Origin: Sulfitobacter faviae
GTDB taxonomy: Bacteria; Pseudomonadota; Alphaproteobacteria; Rhodobacterales; Rhodobacteraceae
Assembly: GCF_029870955.1 (NCBI RefSeq)
Contig: NZ_PGFQ01000001.1
Span: 310,001-374,000 of the forward strand
Reading direction: 5' to 3'
Length of the DNA stretch: 64,000 nucleotides
Shown here: piece by piece, positions 38,979 through 52,433 of the stretch
How positions within the stretch are numbered: position 1 is the first letter of the stretch
Layout of the letters: every line of letters begins with the position of its first letter
The notes under the pieces: model-generated
Database searches by the model: none
What the model was told of the DNA's origin: nothing
What the model saw: the letters and a program-made list of their open reading frames with translations, nothing else
Translations under genes and position numbers: made by a program

Positions 38979-39755
38979 ATGGAGCTCGCGGGCCGCGTCA
39001 TCGTCATCACCGGGGCCGCCAGCGGCATCGGGCGGGCACTGGCGCTGCGCTTTGCTAGGGAAGCGCCTGCGCATATCGTCTGCGTGGATATCGACAGCGC
39101 GGGGGCCGAGGCGACGGCGGCTGAGGTCGGCGGCACGGCCTTCCGCGTCGATGTCGCGCGGGAGGCGGAGATCGCCGCGCTGATCGACAGCGTCGAGCGT
39201 GACATCGGGCCGATTGATCTTTTCTGCTCCAACGCCGGTATCTCGGTCGAGGGCGGCGTCGAAGTCCCGGATGCCGACTGGCAGCGCATTTGGGAGATTA
39301 ACGTGATGAGCCATGTGCGCGCAGCACGGCATCTGGTGCCGCTGATGCGGACCCGCGGGGGTGGCTATCTGCTCAACACCGCCTCAGCGGCGGGGCTGCT
39401 CAATCAGGTCGGCGCTGCGCCCTATGGGGTGACAAAACACGCCGCCGTCGGCCTCGCCGAATGGCTGGCGATGAGCTATGGCGACGACGGGATCAAGGTC
39501 TCTGTGCTTTGCCCGCAGGCGGTCCGGACCGAGATGATGCGCGGGCTAGAGGATCATGTCGCCGCGATTGACGGCATGTTGGAGCCTGAACCGGTGGCCG
39601 AAGCCTGCGTGCAGGCGATCCGCGATGAGGTCTTTCTGGTGCTGCCGCATCCGCAGGTGCGCGACTATATGCGAGGGAAGGCGCAGGATTATGACCGCTG
39701 GATCGGCGGAATGCGCAAGCTGAACCGGCGGTTTGGGGCGGCGAAAGAGAGCTAG
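38979..39755 (+). CDS. Short-chain dehydrogenase/reductase
   Basis: 258-residue classical SDR. Cofactor motif TGAASGIGRALAL, NAG motif as CSNAGIS, and the catalytic Tyr-Lys as PYGVTKHA with the Ser in NTASAAG. Acidic Asp after the second strand (CVDIDSA) favours NAD. It starts one base after the acyl-CoA dehydrogenase stop and is surely in the same operon. Substrate likely a 3-hydroxyacyl-CoA or related alcohol. Confidence 0.9.
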   Translation: MELAGRVIVITGAASGIGRALALRFAREAPAHIVCVDIDSAGAEATAAEVGGTAFRVDVAREAEIAALIDSVERDIGPIDLFCSNAGISVEGGVEVPDADWQRIWEINVMSHVRAARHLVPLMRTRGGGYLLNTASAAGLLNQVGAAPYGVTKHAAVGLAEWLAMSYGDDGIKVSVLCPQAVRTEMMRGLEDHVAAIDGMLEPEPVAEACVQAIRDEVFLVLPHPQVRDYMRGKAQDYDRWIGGMRKLNRRFGAAKES

Positions 39756-40636
39756 CGGCCCTTAGCTCTCCCCTTGGGCCGGATCGGGCGCAGCAGCCCC
39801 TCCTGCGCCACGCTCGCCACCAACTGCCCGTTTTGATTGTAGATCATCCCACGGTTGAACCCCCGCGCCCCGCCGGTGAACGGCGCGTCGAGCGCATAAA
39901 GGTGCCATTCGTCAAAGCGGATCGGCGCGTGAAACCACATGGCGTGGTCAAGGCTGGCCGTCATCACCTTGCCCTGAAACCACGTCAGCCCATGGGGCCG
40001 CAGAGAGGAGCCGAGCAGGTTCATGTCCGAGGCATAGGCAAGCAGAGCGTGCTGCATCACCGGGTTCTGCCCTTCGGCGGCCCCCATGCGGAACCACAGA
40101 TAGTTGCGGTCGCTCACTTTTTCCGGCGTCATGAAATCGCGCGGCTCAACCTCACGGATCTCAATGGGGCGCTCGCGCAGGAAGTCCCCACGGTATTTCT
40201 CGGGCAGCTTCTCGGCAAAAGCCTCGCGCAATTCGGGCCGGTCCGGCCAGTTCTCAGGGGCCGAGACCTGCGGCATCTCATGTTGCCAATCGAACCCCTC
40301 TTCTTCGACCTGAAAAGAGGCGGAGAGGTTCAGGATCTGCTTGCCATGCTGGATCGCCACCACACGCCGGGTCGTGAAACTGCCCCCGTCGCGGGCGCGG
40401 TCAACCTGATAGATTACCGGAATTTTCGGGTCGCCGGGCCGGATGAAATAGGCATGGAGCGAATGGCAGGCCCGGTCTGGCACGGTGCGGTAAGCCGCCA
40501 TCAGCGCCTGCGCGATGACATGACCGCCGAAAATCCGCATCGAGGTCTCACCCCCAGCACCCGTGCCCCGAAACAGATCGACCTCAAGCTGTTCGATATC
40601 CAACAGATCAAGCAATTGCCGCGCAGCATTGGTCAT
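39752..40636 (-). CDS. tesB: Acyl-CoA thioesterase II
   Basis: 294-residue double hot-dog thioesterase. FRGTGAGGETSMRIFGGHVIAQAL and SLHAYFIRPGD mark the first hot-dog and HAMWFHAPIRFDEWHLY the second, with the catalytic Asp/Thr/Gln set expected in SLDHAMWFH. It hydrolyses medium- to long-chain acyl-CoA. It overlaps the convergent SDR stop by 4 bp. Confidence 0.93.
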   Translation of the reverse strand: MTNAARQLLDLLDIEQLEVDLFRGTGAGGETSMRIFGGHVIAQALMAAYRTVPDRACHSLHAYFIRPGDPKIPVIYQVDRARDGGSFTTRRVVAIQHGKQILNLSASFQVEEEGFDWQHEMPQVSAPENWPDRPELREAFAEKLPEKYRGDFLRERPIEIREVEPRDFMTPEKVSDRNYLWFRMGAAEGQNPVMQHALLAYASDMNLLGSSLRPHGLTWFQGKVMTASLDHAMWFHAPIRFDEWHLYALDAPFTGGARGFNRGMIYNQNGQLVASVAQEGLLRPIRPKGRAKGR

Positions 40637-40721
40637 GGGTCATCCTTTCGGGCCGGGGTATTTCGGCCCTAGCAACAGGTTTTCACCGCAAAGCTCAAGC
40701 GCCAAACGCCCCGCCGCCCGC

Positions 40722-41755
40722 TTAGCGGTCGCGATCCAGCGCCTCCAGCCCGTGGCGCGCAAAAATTGGGACATATTGCCCTAATTTCAACCCGTATTCG
40801 GGGTTTGAAGCGTTGCCCTCCAAGGCGCGTTTCAACACGCCTTGGATGATCGCCGCCATGCGGAAAAAGCAAAAGGCGAGGTAATAGCCGAAATTGTCGA
40901 TGCCCTTCAGCCCGCGCCTGCGGCAATAGGCGGCGATGAATTCGGCATCGGTGGGCAGGCCAAGCGCCTTGCGGTCCACCCCGGCCAAGCCGCGCCCCTC
41001 GGCCCCCACGGGCATCTGCCACTGCATGATGACGGCGGCGAGATCGGCAACGGGATGGCCGATGGTCGATAGTTCCCAATCCAGAACCGCACGGCAGGCG
41101 GTCCCATGGGTGTCGAAGATCATATTGTCGATCCGGTAATCGCCATGCACCAACGTCCGCTGCCCGTCGTCCTCGGGCAGCTCCGCGCTGAGGCGCTGCA
41201 TGAGCCTATCCATATCCGGCTGCGGCTCGGTCTCCGACGCGCGGTATTGTTTCGACCAGCGCGCCACCTGCCGCTCGAAATAGTTACCCGGCGGGCCATA
41301 GTCTGACAGCCCCGCCGCGTCGATATCGACCTCATGCAGCGCAGCCAGCACGCCATTCATCTCATCCATGACCGCGCCACGCTCTGCCGGGGTAAGCTCT
41401 GGCAGCGTGGGGTCGTTGAAGTTGCGCCCTGGGACATGGTCCATGACATAGAACATCGAGCCGATGACGCTCTCGTCTTCGCAAAGCAGATGCATCCGCG
41501 CGACAGGCACCTGACTGCCCGCCAAAGCCTTCTGCACCCGAAACTCCCGATCCACCGCATGGGCCGATTTCAATAGCACCCCCGGGGTTTGCGGCGCAGC
41601 ACATAGTCATGCGCCGGGGTCGAAAGCAGGAATGTCGGGTTGGATTGCCCGGCCTGAAACTTCGTGACCTCCAGCGGCCCGGCAAAGCCCGGCAGGTTCG
41701 CCTCCAACCAGCGGCAAACGGCGTCCTCATTCAGAGTTTGGGTATCCGTGCTCAC
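40722..41755 (-). CDS. APH-family phosphotransferase, ACAD-associated (one-base frame interruption)
   Basis: Restored length 344 residues. FQAGQSNPTFLL and YVLRRKPPG form the nucleotide loop and Lys; LVHGDYRIDNMIF is the Brenner-type catalytic loop and LDWELSTIGHP the metal-binding Asp. This is the APH group linked to acyl-CoA dehydrogenases (kinase part of ACAD10/11; LvaA). One base is missing in the GGGG of 41584-41587. The GTG start at 41755 overlaps the stop of the nitronate monooxygenase gene (GTGA), so the two are coupled. It probably phosphorylates a hydroxyacyl-CoA, not an antibiotic. Confidence 0.85.
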
Positions 41756-42744
41756 TGTGCGAACTCCGCTGCCAACCTTGCGCCAGCGGCGCGATACTCC
41801 GCCTCGATACGGTCCACCAGGTCGGCCGCGCCGCCGATCTCTTTGACAGCGCCAATCCCCTGCCCCGCGCCCCAAATTTCCTTCCACGCCTTGGGTTTGG
41901 ACGACCCCGAGCCAAAATTCATCGAAGAGGCATCCGCCGATGGCAGATTGTCCGGGTCGAGCCCCGCCGCCACGATCGAGGGGCGCAGATAGTTGCCCGA
42001 CACCCCGGTGAAGAGCGACGAGGTCACAATGTCATCCGCCCCGCCCGAGACGATCATATCCTTGTAGCCCGGCACGGCGTTCGCCTCTCGCGTGGCGATG
42101 AAGGCCGAGCCCATATAGCCCAAATCGGCCCCCATGGCGCGGGCCGCCAGCAGCCCCTCGCCCGTGGCCAAGGCGCCGGAAAGCAGGAGCGGCCCGTCGA
42201 ACCATTCGCGGATTTCGCGGATCAGCGCGAAGGGCGATTGCGGCCCCGCATGGCCCCCGGCCCCCGCGGCCACGGCAATCAAACCATCCGCGCCCTTTTC
42301 GATCGCCTTGCGCGCGAAACGGTTGTTGATGACGTCATGCAGCGTCACGCCGCCACAGGAATGTGCGGCCTCGTTCACCTCGACCCGCGCGCCAAGCGAG
42401 GTGATCCAGATCGGCACCTTATGTTTGACGCAGATCTCAAGATCACGCTCCAAACGCGCGTTCGACCGATGCACGATCTGGTTCACCGCGAAAGGGGCTG
42501 CGGGCCGGTCGGGGTTCTCTTGATTGTGCTTGTCCAAGGCTTCGGTGATCTGGGTCAGCCAAGCATCCAACAAGGGCGGCTCGCCCTCTGCCTCCCGCGC
42601 GTTCAGCGCCGGGAAAGACCCGACGATCCCCGCCTTGCACTGCGCGATGACAAGCTCGGGCCCCGAGAGGATGAACATCGGCGAGGCGACCAGCGGCAGG
42701 CGCAGGCCGCGCAGAGCTTGGGGTAGATGGCTGTCGTCACGCAT
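41752..42744 (-). CDS. Nitronate monooxygenase (2-nitropropane dioxygenase family)
   Basis: 330-residue FMN barrel protein. LPLVASPMFILSGPELVIAQ at the N terminus, the FMN-phosphate loop VAAGAGGHAG, and SGALATGEGLLAARAMGADLGYMGSAF match the family; the catalytic His is in GAGGHAG. It oxidises propionate-3-nitronate-type toxins or acts as a reductase in CoA metabolism. It precedes and is coupled to the APH kinase. Confidence 0.9.
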   Translation of the reverse strand: MRDDSHLPQALRGLRLPLVASPMFILSGPELVIAQCKAGIVGSFPALNAREAEGEPPLLDAWLTQITEALDKHNQENPDRPAAPFAVNQIVHRSNARLERDLEICVKHKVPIWITSLGARVEVNEAAHSCGGVTLHDVINNRFARKAIEKGADGLIAVAAGAGGHAGPQSPFALIREIREWFDGPLLLSGALATGEGLLAARAMGADLGYMGSAFIATREANAVPGYKDMIVSGGADDIVTSSLFTGVSGNYLRPSIVAAGLDPDNLPSADASSMNFGSGSSKPKAWKEIWGAGQGIGAVKEIGGAADLVDRIEAEYRAAGARLAAEFAQ

Positions 42745-42777
42745 ATGGGGTCTCCGTTCGGGGTCTATCGCTCGGCA

Positions 42778-43596
42778 TCACAGTGCCTTTTCAAATATAT
42801 TCGGTCCCGACATCACATTGATGCCGCCGCTGACCGGGATCACGGCCCCGGTGACATAGGCGCCGCCGCGTCCGCAGAGAAACAGCATGCAGCCCGCGAT
42901 ATCTTCATCCCGCCCAACACGGCCAAGCGGGACATCCTGCCCCACCGCGGCCCGCGTCTTCTCATCGCCCGTGGCGAATGCCGTCATGCGCGAGACGAAG
43001 GGCCCCGGCGCCAATGCGTTCACGGTGATCCGCTCCCCGGCCAATTCCTTGGCGAGGATTTTGCTCAGGTGAATGACCGCCGCCTTGGACGCGGCATAGC
43101 TATAGGCGCCGTCGCCCATCTCGCGCTCCCCCATGACCGACCCGACATTAACGATCCGCGCGGGATCATCCGCCGTGGCCACGGCGCTGAGAAGCGGCAA
43201 TAGCTTTTGCGTAAGATCGAAGAGCCCGGCGACATTGACACCCATGACCTTATCCCAAGCCCGGTAAGGGAACTGCCCCAAAGGCGCACCCCAAGTCATC
43301 CCCGCGTTGTTCATCAAGATATGCAGCTGATCGCTGCGCGCCTGAACCTCAGCCACGAACGCATCCACACCAGCCTCAGTCCCTACATCGCCCGCAAACC
43401 CTTCGGCGCTGCCCCGGGCGCCAAGCGCATTCAGCTCATCGGCCACAGCCGCGCAGGCCTCTCCGTTCCGGCTGGCTAAAAGGACCCGCGCCCCGGCCCG
43501 CACCAAAGCCTCCGCCGCCATCCGCCCGATGCCCGTGGCCCCGCCGGTAATCAAAGCGGTCTTTCCCTCCAAGCCAAAGAGCGTATCGATATCCAT
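42778..43596 (-). CDS. Short-chain dehydrogenase/reductase
   Basis: 272-residue SDR: TGGATGIGRMAAEAL, NNAGMTWG, Ser in NVGSVMG and Tyr-Lys in YSYAASKAA. The C-terminal GGINVMSGPNIF is usual. LLASRNGEAC (Arg) hints at NADP use. It is the first gene of a minus-strand unit with the nitronate monooxygenase and the kinase (34-bp gap). Confidence 0.9.
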   Translation of the reverse strand: MDIDTLFGLEGKTALITGGATGIGRMAAEALVRAGARVLLASRNGEACAAVADELNALGARGSAEGFAGDVGTEAGVDAFVAEVQARSDQLHILMNNAGMTWGAPLGQFPYRAWDKVMGVNVAGLFDLTQKLLPLLSAVATADDPARIVNVGSVMGEREMGDGAYSYAASKAAVIHLSKILAKELAGERITVNALAPGPFVSRMTAFATGDEKTRAAVGQDVPLGRVGRDEDIAGCMLFLCGRGGAYVTGAVIPVSGGINVMSGPNIFEKAL

Positions 43597-43731
43597 GCCC
43601 CGCCTCCCAACGTCGACTGTTGCCGCTACTGTGACAGGGCTTCGGGCAGCGTCAAGCGGATGCCAAAGGCAGGCCCCGGTAACCGGGCGTCATATGGTTC
43701 TTGCTGGTCGGGAGATTACCCCCTCAAACGC

Positions 43732-43764
43732 AAAACCGCCGCAGCTTTGAGCTGCGGCGGTTTT
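43732..43764 (-). terminator. rRNA operon terminator
   Basis: AAAACCGCCGCAGCT and AGCTGCGGCGGTTTT form a 15-pair stem with a TTG loop, about 50 bp after the 5S gene on the minus strand. It ends the rRNA transcript and could also stop read-through from the left. The rest of 43597-43815 holds no gene, including no tRNA. Confidence 0.9.
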
Positions 43765-43815
43765 GTTATTCTGATCATCGTAGAGAGATACTGTTTTGCT
43801 CTAGGAACTTATTAG

Positions 43816-43931
43816 GTTTGGCGATGACCTACTCTCCCACGTCTTAAGACGCAGTACCATCGGCGCTACGGCACTTAACGGCTGGGTTCGGGATGGGACC
43901 AGGTGTTTTGCTCGCGCTATGATCACCAAAC
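43816..43931 (-). rRNA. 5S ribosomal RNA
   Basis: On the minus strand GTTTGGTGATCATAGCGCGA opens the molecule and TCGCCAAAC closes the terminal stem. CCCATCCCGAACCCAG and CTGCGTCTTAAGACGTGGGA are conserved 5S segments. Ends are placed to within a few bases. Confidence 0.95.
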
Positions 43932-44109
43932 CGAATAAATTCCTAGCAGCGCTCTGCGCAGCAGAGCGGCGGCGGGAGGCAGGGTATCCGAAGGATGCCC
44001 GTTCCCGCTCCGTCTCCATTGGAGCGCAAAGCGTGTTTGTCCAAGTCATGTACGACTGATTGTATGTGTATGCTTTTGATCAGTTTAAGCAGTCTTGCTT
44101 CTACTGGAT

Positions 44110-47011
<2,902 letters not shown>

Positions 47012-47443
47012 TGATCCAGAAAAAGCAAGACTTAGCGCCTCGCGCGAAGATCAGAAGCTGGTAAGAAACTGACCCTCTTATTCTGCATCAAAAGCATACT
47101 TTACCCGCCCAGACTGTCGTCTGGACAATGAGCGATGCAGATAGCTGCCGTCCGTGCAGGAGGCAGCGTCACCGCTCTGGTTAGTGTACTTGACTTGGAC
47201 AACATATTCGTTTCAGCCGCGATATGCTTGAAAGACCGAGGAAACAGCCCGTCAAACACCGGCCCCGAAGGGCAGCAACTGAGATCATCCCCTCACGCGG
47301 GGCGATCAAACATGTTGTTAGTATCTCTCTTTACGATGTCAATCACGTGCATCCGAAGGATGTCACGCTACCGTCTGTGAAACAGACGTTCAAACACACG
47401 ATATGTGCTTGAAGGTATGTTCCATATACCACCCTAGGAGGGG
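47012..47443 (-). other. Internal transcribed spacer, tRNA-Ile to 23S
   Basis: About 430 bp of spacer without a gene. It contains several short hairpins (CCAGACTGTCGTCTGG region, CATCCGAAGGATG, GTCTGTGAAACAGAC) that are likely folded in the precursor RNA. Nothing coding is supported. Confidence 0.7.
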
Positions 47444-47520
<77 letters not shown>

Positions 47521-47685
47521 AGCTGATTTGCCGAAGGCAAATCGGCGTCGCCCGTCAGGGCATTCCGAAGGAATGTCCCGGGAGGGCCAGCGTGGTTAAG
47601 CTGGTCTCGATGGGCTGATTGCTGCCCTTCTCGCACGTCCGTTGGACGGGCAACCAGGGCGACGCCTTTTGCTTTGCAAAAGGCT

Positions 47686-47761
47686 TGGTGGAGCCTAGGA
47701 GGATCGAACTCCTGACCTCCTGAATGCAAATCAGGCGCTCTCCCAGCTGAGCTAAGGCCCC
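47686..47761 (-). tRNA. tRNA-Ala (anticodon UGC)
   Basis: Minus strand, 76 nt with encoded CCA. Starts GGGGCCTTAGCTCAGC; anticodon loop TTTGCAT gives UGC; T-loop AGTTCGATCCT. It lies between 16S and tRNA-Ile. Confidence 0.97.
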
Positions 47762-47902
47762 AAACTATTGAGACCCACGCGTTCAGCGCAGGACCTATTT
47801 CTGAAGAGATATGAGGACGGCTCGGTTCTATATATTGACCGGCTTTGTTTGCCGATCTGCTAAGTGTTCCACGAGTTGAGCGAGGCTCAACTGGCTAGGA
47901 AC

Positions 47903-49372
<1,470 letters not shown>

Positions 49373-49772
49373 AAACGCATTACTGCGTATCCTTGACGTC
49401 GAACCTCTGCACATCGACCTGCATCCATTACTGAAAGATGCAGACCATTCTCTGTTTGTTGTGCTTCAGCTACAAAGTAGCGAAAGCCGTCCAAACAGTG
49501 AAGCTGACACTCTATCATCGGCCGAGGCCTAAGAGCGCGATATACAGACGTTGATCCATCGAATGAACCAAACCGCCCACATATCTCTTCAGATATCAAA
49601 TTTTCAAACAGCGTTGAGACAAAAGAAACTGAGATGCGCCCTAACTTCTTGGCGCGCCCCGCCTCTAATACCTCGAATTCTTATCCGCCTCGTGATCCGA
49701 ACCACCGCGTCTCCGCTGCCGTCCGCCCCGTCTGGCGCCCCAGCGGTGCGTCTCAGCGCCGCCGGTAGAGGG

Positions 49773-49801
49773 GTTCTAAGGTTAGTGGGGCAAAGCCGCA
49801 A
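49773..49801 (-). promoter_or_regulatory. Weak candidate promoter of the rRNA operon
   Basis: On the minus strand TTGCGG, a 17-bp spacer and TAGAAC lie about 400 bp upstream of 16S. The interval 49373-49995 otherwise contains only leader sequence, with a small hairpin (TGCATC...GATGCA) near 49420-49445, and no gene. The promoter is suggested by spacing only. Confidence 0.25.
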
Positions 49802-49995
49802 GCAGAAATTTGAGAAAAGATGAGATTTCGAGGAACTTTTCGGCAAGATGCTGAAATGGCGTGCTAATTTCCCGCATCTAACGCGCGGGAGCTGGCCCCC
49901 CTGCCCTATCTAAGCCGATACCCTCACTGCCGGCCCATGAATCGACCGCGATTCACGGGATCACAGGGCAAAATCGGCGACTCGCGGCGCAGGCC

Positions 49996-50873
49996 CTACC
50001 CCTCCCCTGCATCCTCCTCCGCCCGACTGAGCGGAAGCGGCTCTTTGAAGGTGAGCGTGCGGTAAGGGAAAGGAATCTCCAGTCCAGCCTCGTCCAGCGC
50101 CCGTTTCACCGCGGTCACCACCTCATCCCGAGAGCGGCGCTGCTCGACCGGGGCTGAGCCTGTCCACCAAGTCACCTCGAAGTTGATGGAGGACTCCCCG
50201 AACTCCTGCGCAAAAACCTGAATCGGATGCTCCCCTGCTCTACCGTCTCGCAGCGCGCGACGGCCTCGGAGATCACTGCCCGCGCCTCACCCAGATCGAC
50301 ATCATAGGCCACCCCGCAGATCACGGTTTGCCGACGGTGCTTTTGATCCGTGCGCACATAGACGGGGTTCTTGAAAAGCATCGCATTGGGCACGATCACC
50401 AGTTGCCCGTCTGTCTGGCGGATATGACTTTCCCTGATGGCGATATGGGTGACCTTGCCCTCGATCCCCTCGCATTCGATATGATCCCCCATGCGCATCT
50501 CACGGCGAAAGAGGATGATGATCCCGGCGAGGAAATTCTCAAAGACGTCCTTGAAAGCGAAGCCAATGGCGACCGACCCGATGCCGAGCCCCGCCAGAAT
50601 GCTGGCAGGTGTGAGGCCGGGAAAGACGATCACGGCCGCGATCATGATGCCAAAGACCCAGATGAGGATAGATGTCAAAAGGGTAAAGAGGTCGTGAAGG
50701 CTCGGGCGCAGCTTGGTGCGGGACAAGGTTCTACTGACCAGCGACCGCCCAAGCGCGGCAATGGCCCAGGTCAATATCAATACGAGGGTTGCGACAGCGA
50801 TCTGTGGCAAGAGTGCGATTGCATCTCGCGCCATCTCCATGATCTGGCGCCACATGATCCTGACTGGCTCCAC
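49996..50873 (-). CDS. MscS-family mechanosensitive channel (one-base frame interruption)
   Basis: Restored length 292 residues. Three N-terminal hydrophobic helices are followed by the pore helix region IGFAFKDVFENFLAGIIILFR and the beta-domain motif MGDHIECEGIEGKV, then VIVPNAMLFKNPV. The frame breaks at the CCCC of 50232-50235; one extra G on the coding strand gives EQGEHPIQVFAQEFGES and an end at PLSRAEEDAGEG. It releases osmolytes during hypo-osmotic shock, in line with a marine life and the BCCT importer. Confidence 0.87.
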
Positions 50874-51041
50874 CCTGCCCCTCCTCTGGCTGTTTGGTAG
50901 ATTGCCGCAAAACCCATGCTGCGGCGAGTGTTAATTGCGCGCCCCTCAACGCGCCACCACTGGCCGTGTGATGATCGGGGGCTAGCTTAGGGCAAGGTTT
51001 AATCTGTTTGGAAAGGAGCCCGGCGCACCCGGCGTGACACT

Positions 51042-51200
51042 ATGGACATCATTCGCATCATCATCGCTATCCTACTGCCCCCTCTTGGGGTGTTCTTGCA
51101 GGAAGGTCTGGGAAAGCACTTCTGGATTAACATTCTCCTGACCTTGCTGGGCTACCTGCCCGGGATCGTCCATGCGCTCTATATCATCATCAAAAGGTGA
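51042..51200 (+). CDS. YqaE/Pmp3-family small membrane protein
   Basis: 52 residues: MDIIRIIIAILLPPLGVFLQ, a short loop with GKHFWINILLTLLGYLPGIV, and a basic C terminus (IIKR). Two membrane helices and LPPLGVFL plus LGYLPGIVHALY are the UPF0057/Pmp3 signature. These proteins are induced by salt or cold and affect membrane potential. A good terminator follows. Confidence 0.93.
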   Translation: MDIIRIIIAILLPPLGVFLQEGLGKHFWINILLTLLGYLPGIVHALYIIIKR

Positions 51201-51225
51201 TGGCGCGGGCAGCAGCCCGAATAGA

Positions 51226-51257
51226 AAAAGCGCGCCTCCGGTAAGAGGCGCGCTTTT
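51226..51257. terminator. Bidirectional terminator between YqaE and CsbD genes
   Basis: AAAAGCGCGCCTC and GAGGCGCGCTTTT form a 13-pair stem with a six-base loop and A/T flanks on both sides. It serves the two convergent small genes. Confidence 0.9.
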
Positions 51258-51261
51258 GCAA

Positions 51262-51435
51262 TCAATCAGATAGTTTGTCCTTGGCGTCACCGACACCCTT
51301 TTGCACTTTGCCCTCGGCCTGATCGGCCTGACCTTCGTGCTTCAGGTCTTCGTTGCCTGTGGCATCGCCAGCTTCTTCTTTCAGCTTGCCACCGATGTCT
51401 TTCGCCTTGCCTTTTGCTTGGTCGTCATTTGCCAT
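51262..51435 (-). CDS. CsbD-family stress protein
   Basis: 57 residues, very hydrophilic: ANDDQAKGKAKDIGGKLKEE, GNEDLKHEGQADQAEGKVQ and KGVGDAKDKLSD match the CsbD/YjbJ repeat. Such proteins are abundant under general stress and of unknown mechanism. Start at the ATG after a GGAGAGCAACC site. Confidence 0.92.
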   Translation of the reverse strand: MANDDQAKGKAKDIGGKLKEEAGDATGNEDLKHEGQADQAEGKVQKGVGDAKDKLSD

Positions 51436-51555
51436 GGTTGCTCTCCTCTATCTAGGTAGGGGAACAACGTTGGGCAGGAGGCGCGGGTTCCGTTGCGGGT
51501 GAGGGAAATCACGCGCTGATGGTGGCGAGGGTGTGGTCTGTTTGATTTGGTCTGA

Positions 51556-51573
51556 AATGGTGCCCGGGGGCGG
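51556..51573. repeat. Distal attachment-site copy of the tRNA-Phe 3' end
   Basis: AATGGTGCCCGGGGGCGG here is identical to 57136-57153, which is the 3' end (CCA, discriminator, acceptor strand and part of the T-stem) of tRNA-Phe plus two bases. Same orientation. It is too short to be a tRNA gene; it is the duplicated core left by integration at the tRNA 3' end. Confidence 0.82.
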
Positions 51574-52433
51574 GAAATACTTTTCCTTCAAGATGGGCAT
51601 TGGGACGTTGTAGCGTCATCGTCCTATGCCTATGGTCCCAGAAAAACTGAGGTCCAAAATGCTGACAGGCACCATCCGCTCGCAAATCGATCAAATCTGG
51701 AACGCCTTCTGGTCCGGTGGCGTCTCAAACCCGCTTTCAGTAATCGAACAGCTGACATTTCTGATGTTTATTAAGCGGTTAGATGACCTGCAAACGGTCG
51801 AGGAGCGAAAGGCCGAAGATCTGGGCATTCCAATGCAGCGCAGCATCTTCCCAGAGGGCGCAAACGACAAGGGCGAACCGTTCGAGAACCTACGCTGGTC
51901 GCGCTTCAAGCATTTTGAAGCTCGGGAGATGATGAGGATCGTGGACGAGCACGTCTTTCCGTTCCTGCGGGCCCTAGGTGAAGAGGGCTCGTCCTACGGC
52001 ACCCACATGAAAGACGCGCGATTGGGTTTCTCCAACCCCAACCTGTTGGCCAAGGTCGTTCAGATGCTCGACGAGATTCCGATGGAGGACCGCGACACCA
52101 AGGGCGACGTTTACGAATACATGCTTGGCAAGATCGCCAGCGCCGGCCAGAACGGCCAGTTCCGCACGCCGCGCCACATAATTGAATTGATGGTTAATCT
52201 GATGGCGCCCACGCCCACTGACGTGATCTGTGACCCTGCTGCGGGCACCAGCGGTTTCTTGGTCGCCGCGGCCGAGTATCTGCGCACGCACCACCCCAAA
52301 TGCTGCGCAACACCGAAAGCCGTGACCACTTTCACAACCAGATGTTTCACGGATTTGACTTCGATGCGACCATGCTTCGGATCGGCGCCATGAACATGAC
52401 ACTGCACGTGACCTGCCCCCACTGGTCCCTCGT

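Noticed and set aside
40722..41755. Aminoglycoside resistance kinase
   Set aside because: The sequence fits the ACAD-associated APH branch and the context is acyl-CoA metabolism.
51556..51573. A tRNA gene fragment as a degraded second tRNA
   Set aside because: Only the 3' end is present and it equals tRNA-Phe exactly up to a sharp edge, which fits an attachment site better than decay.
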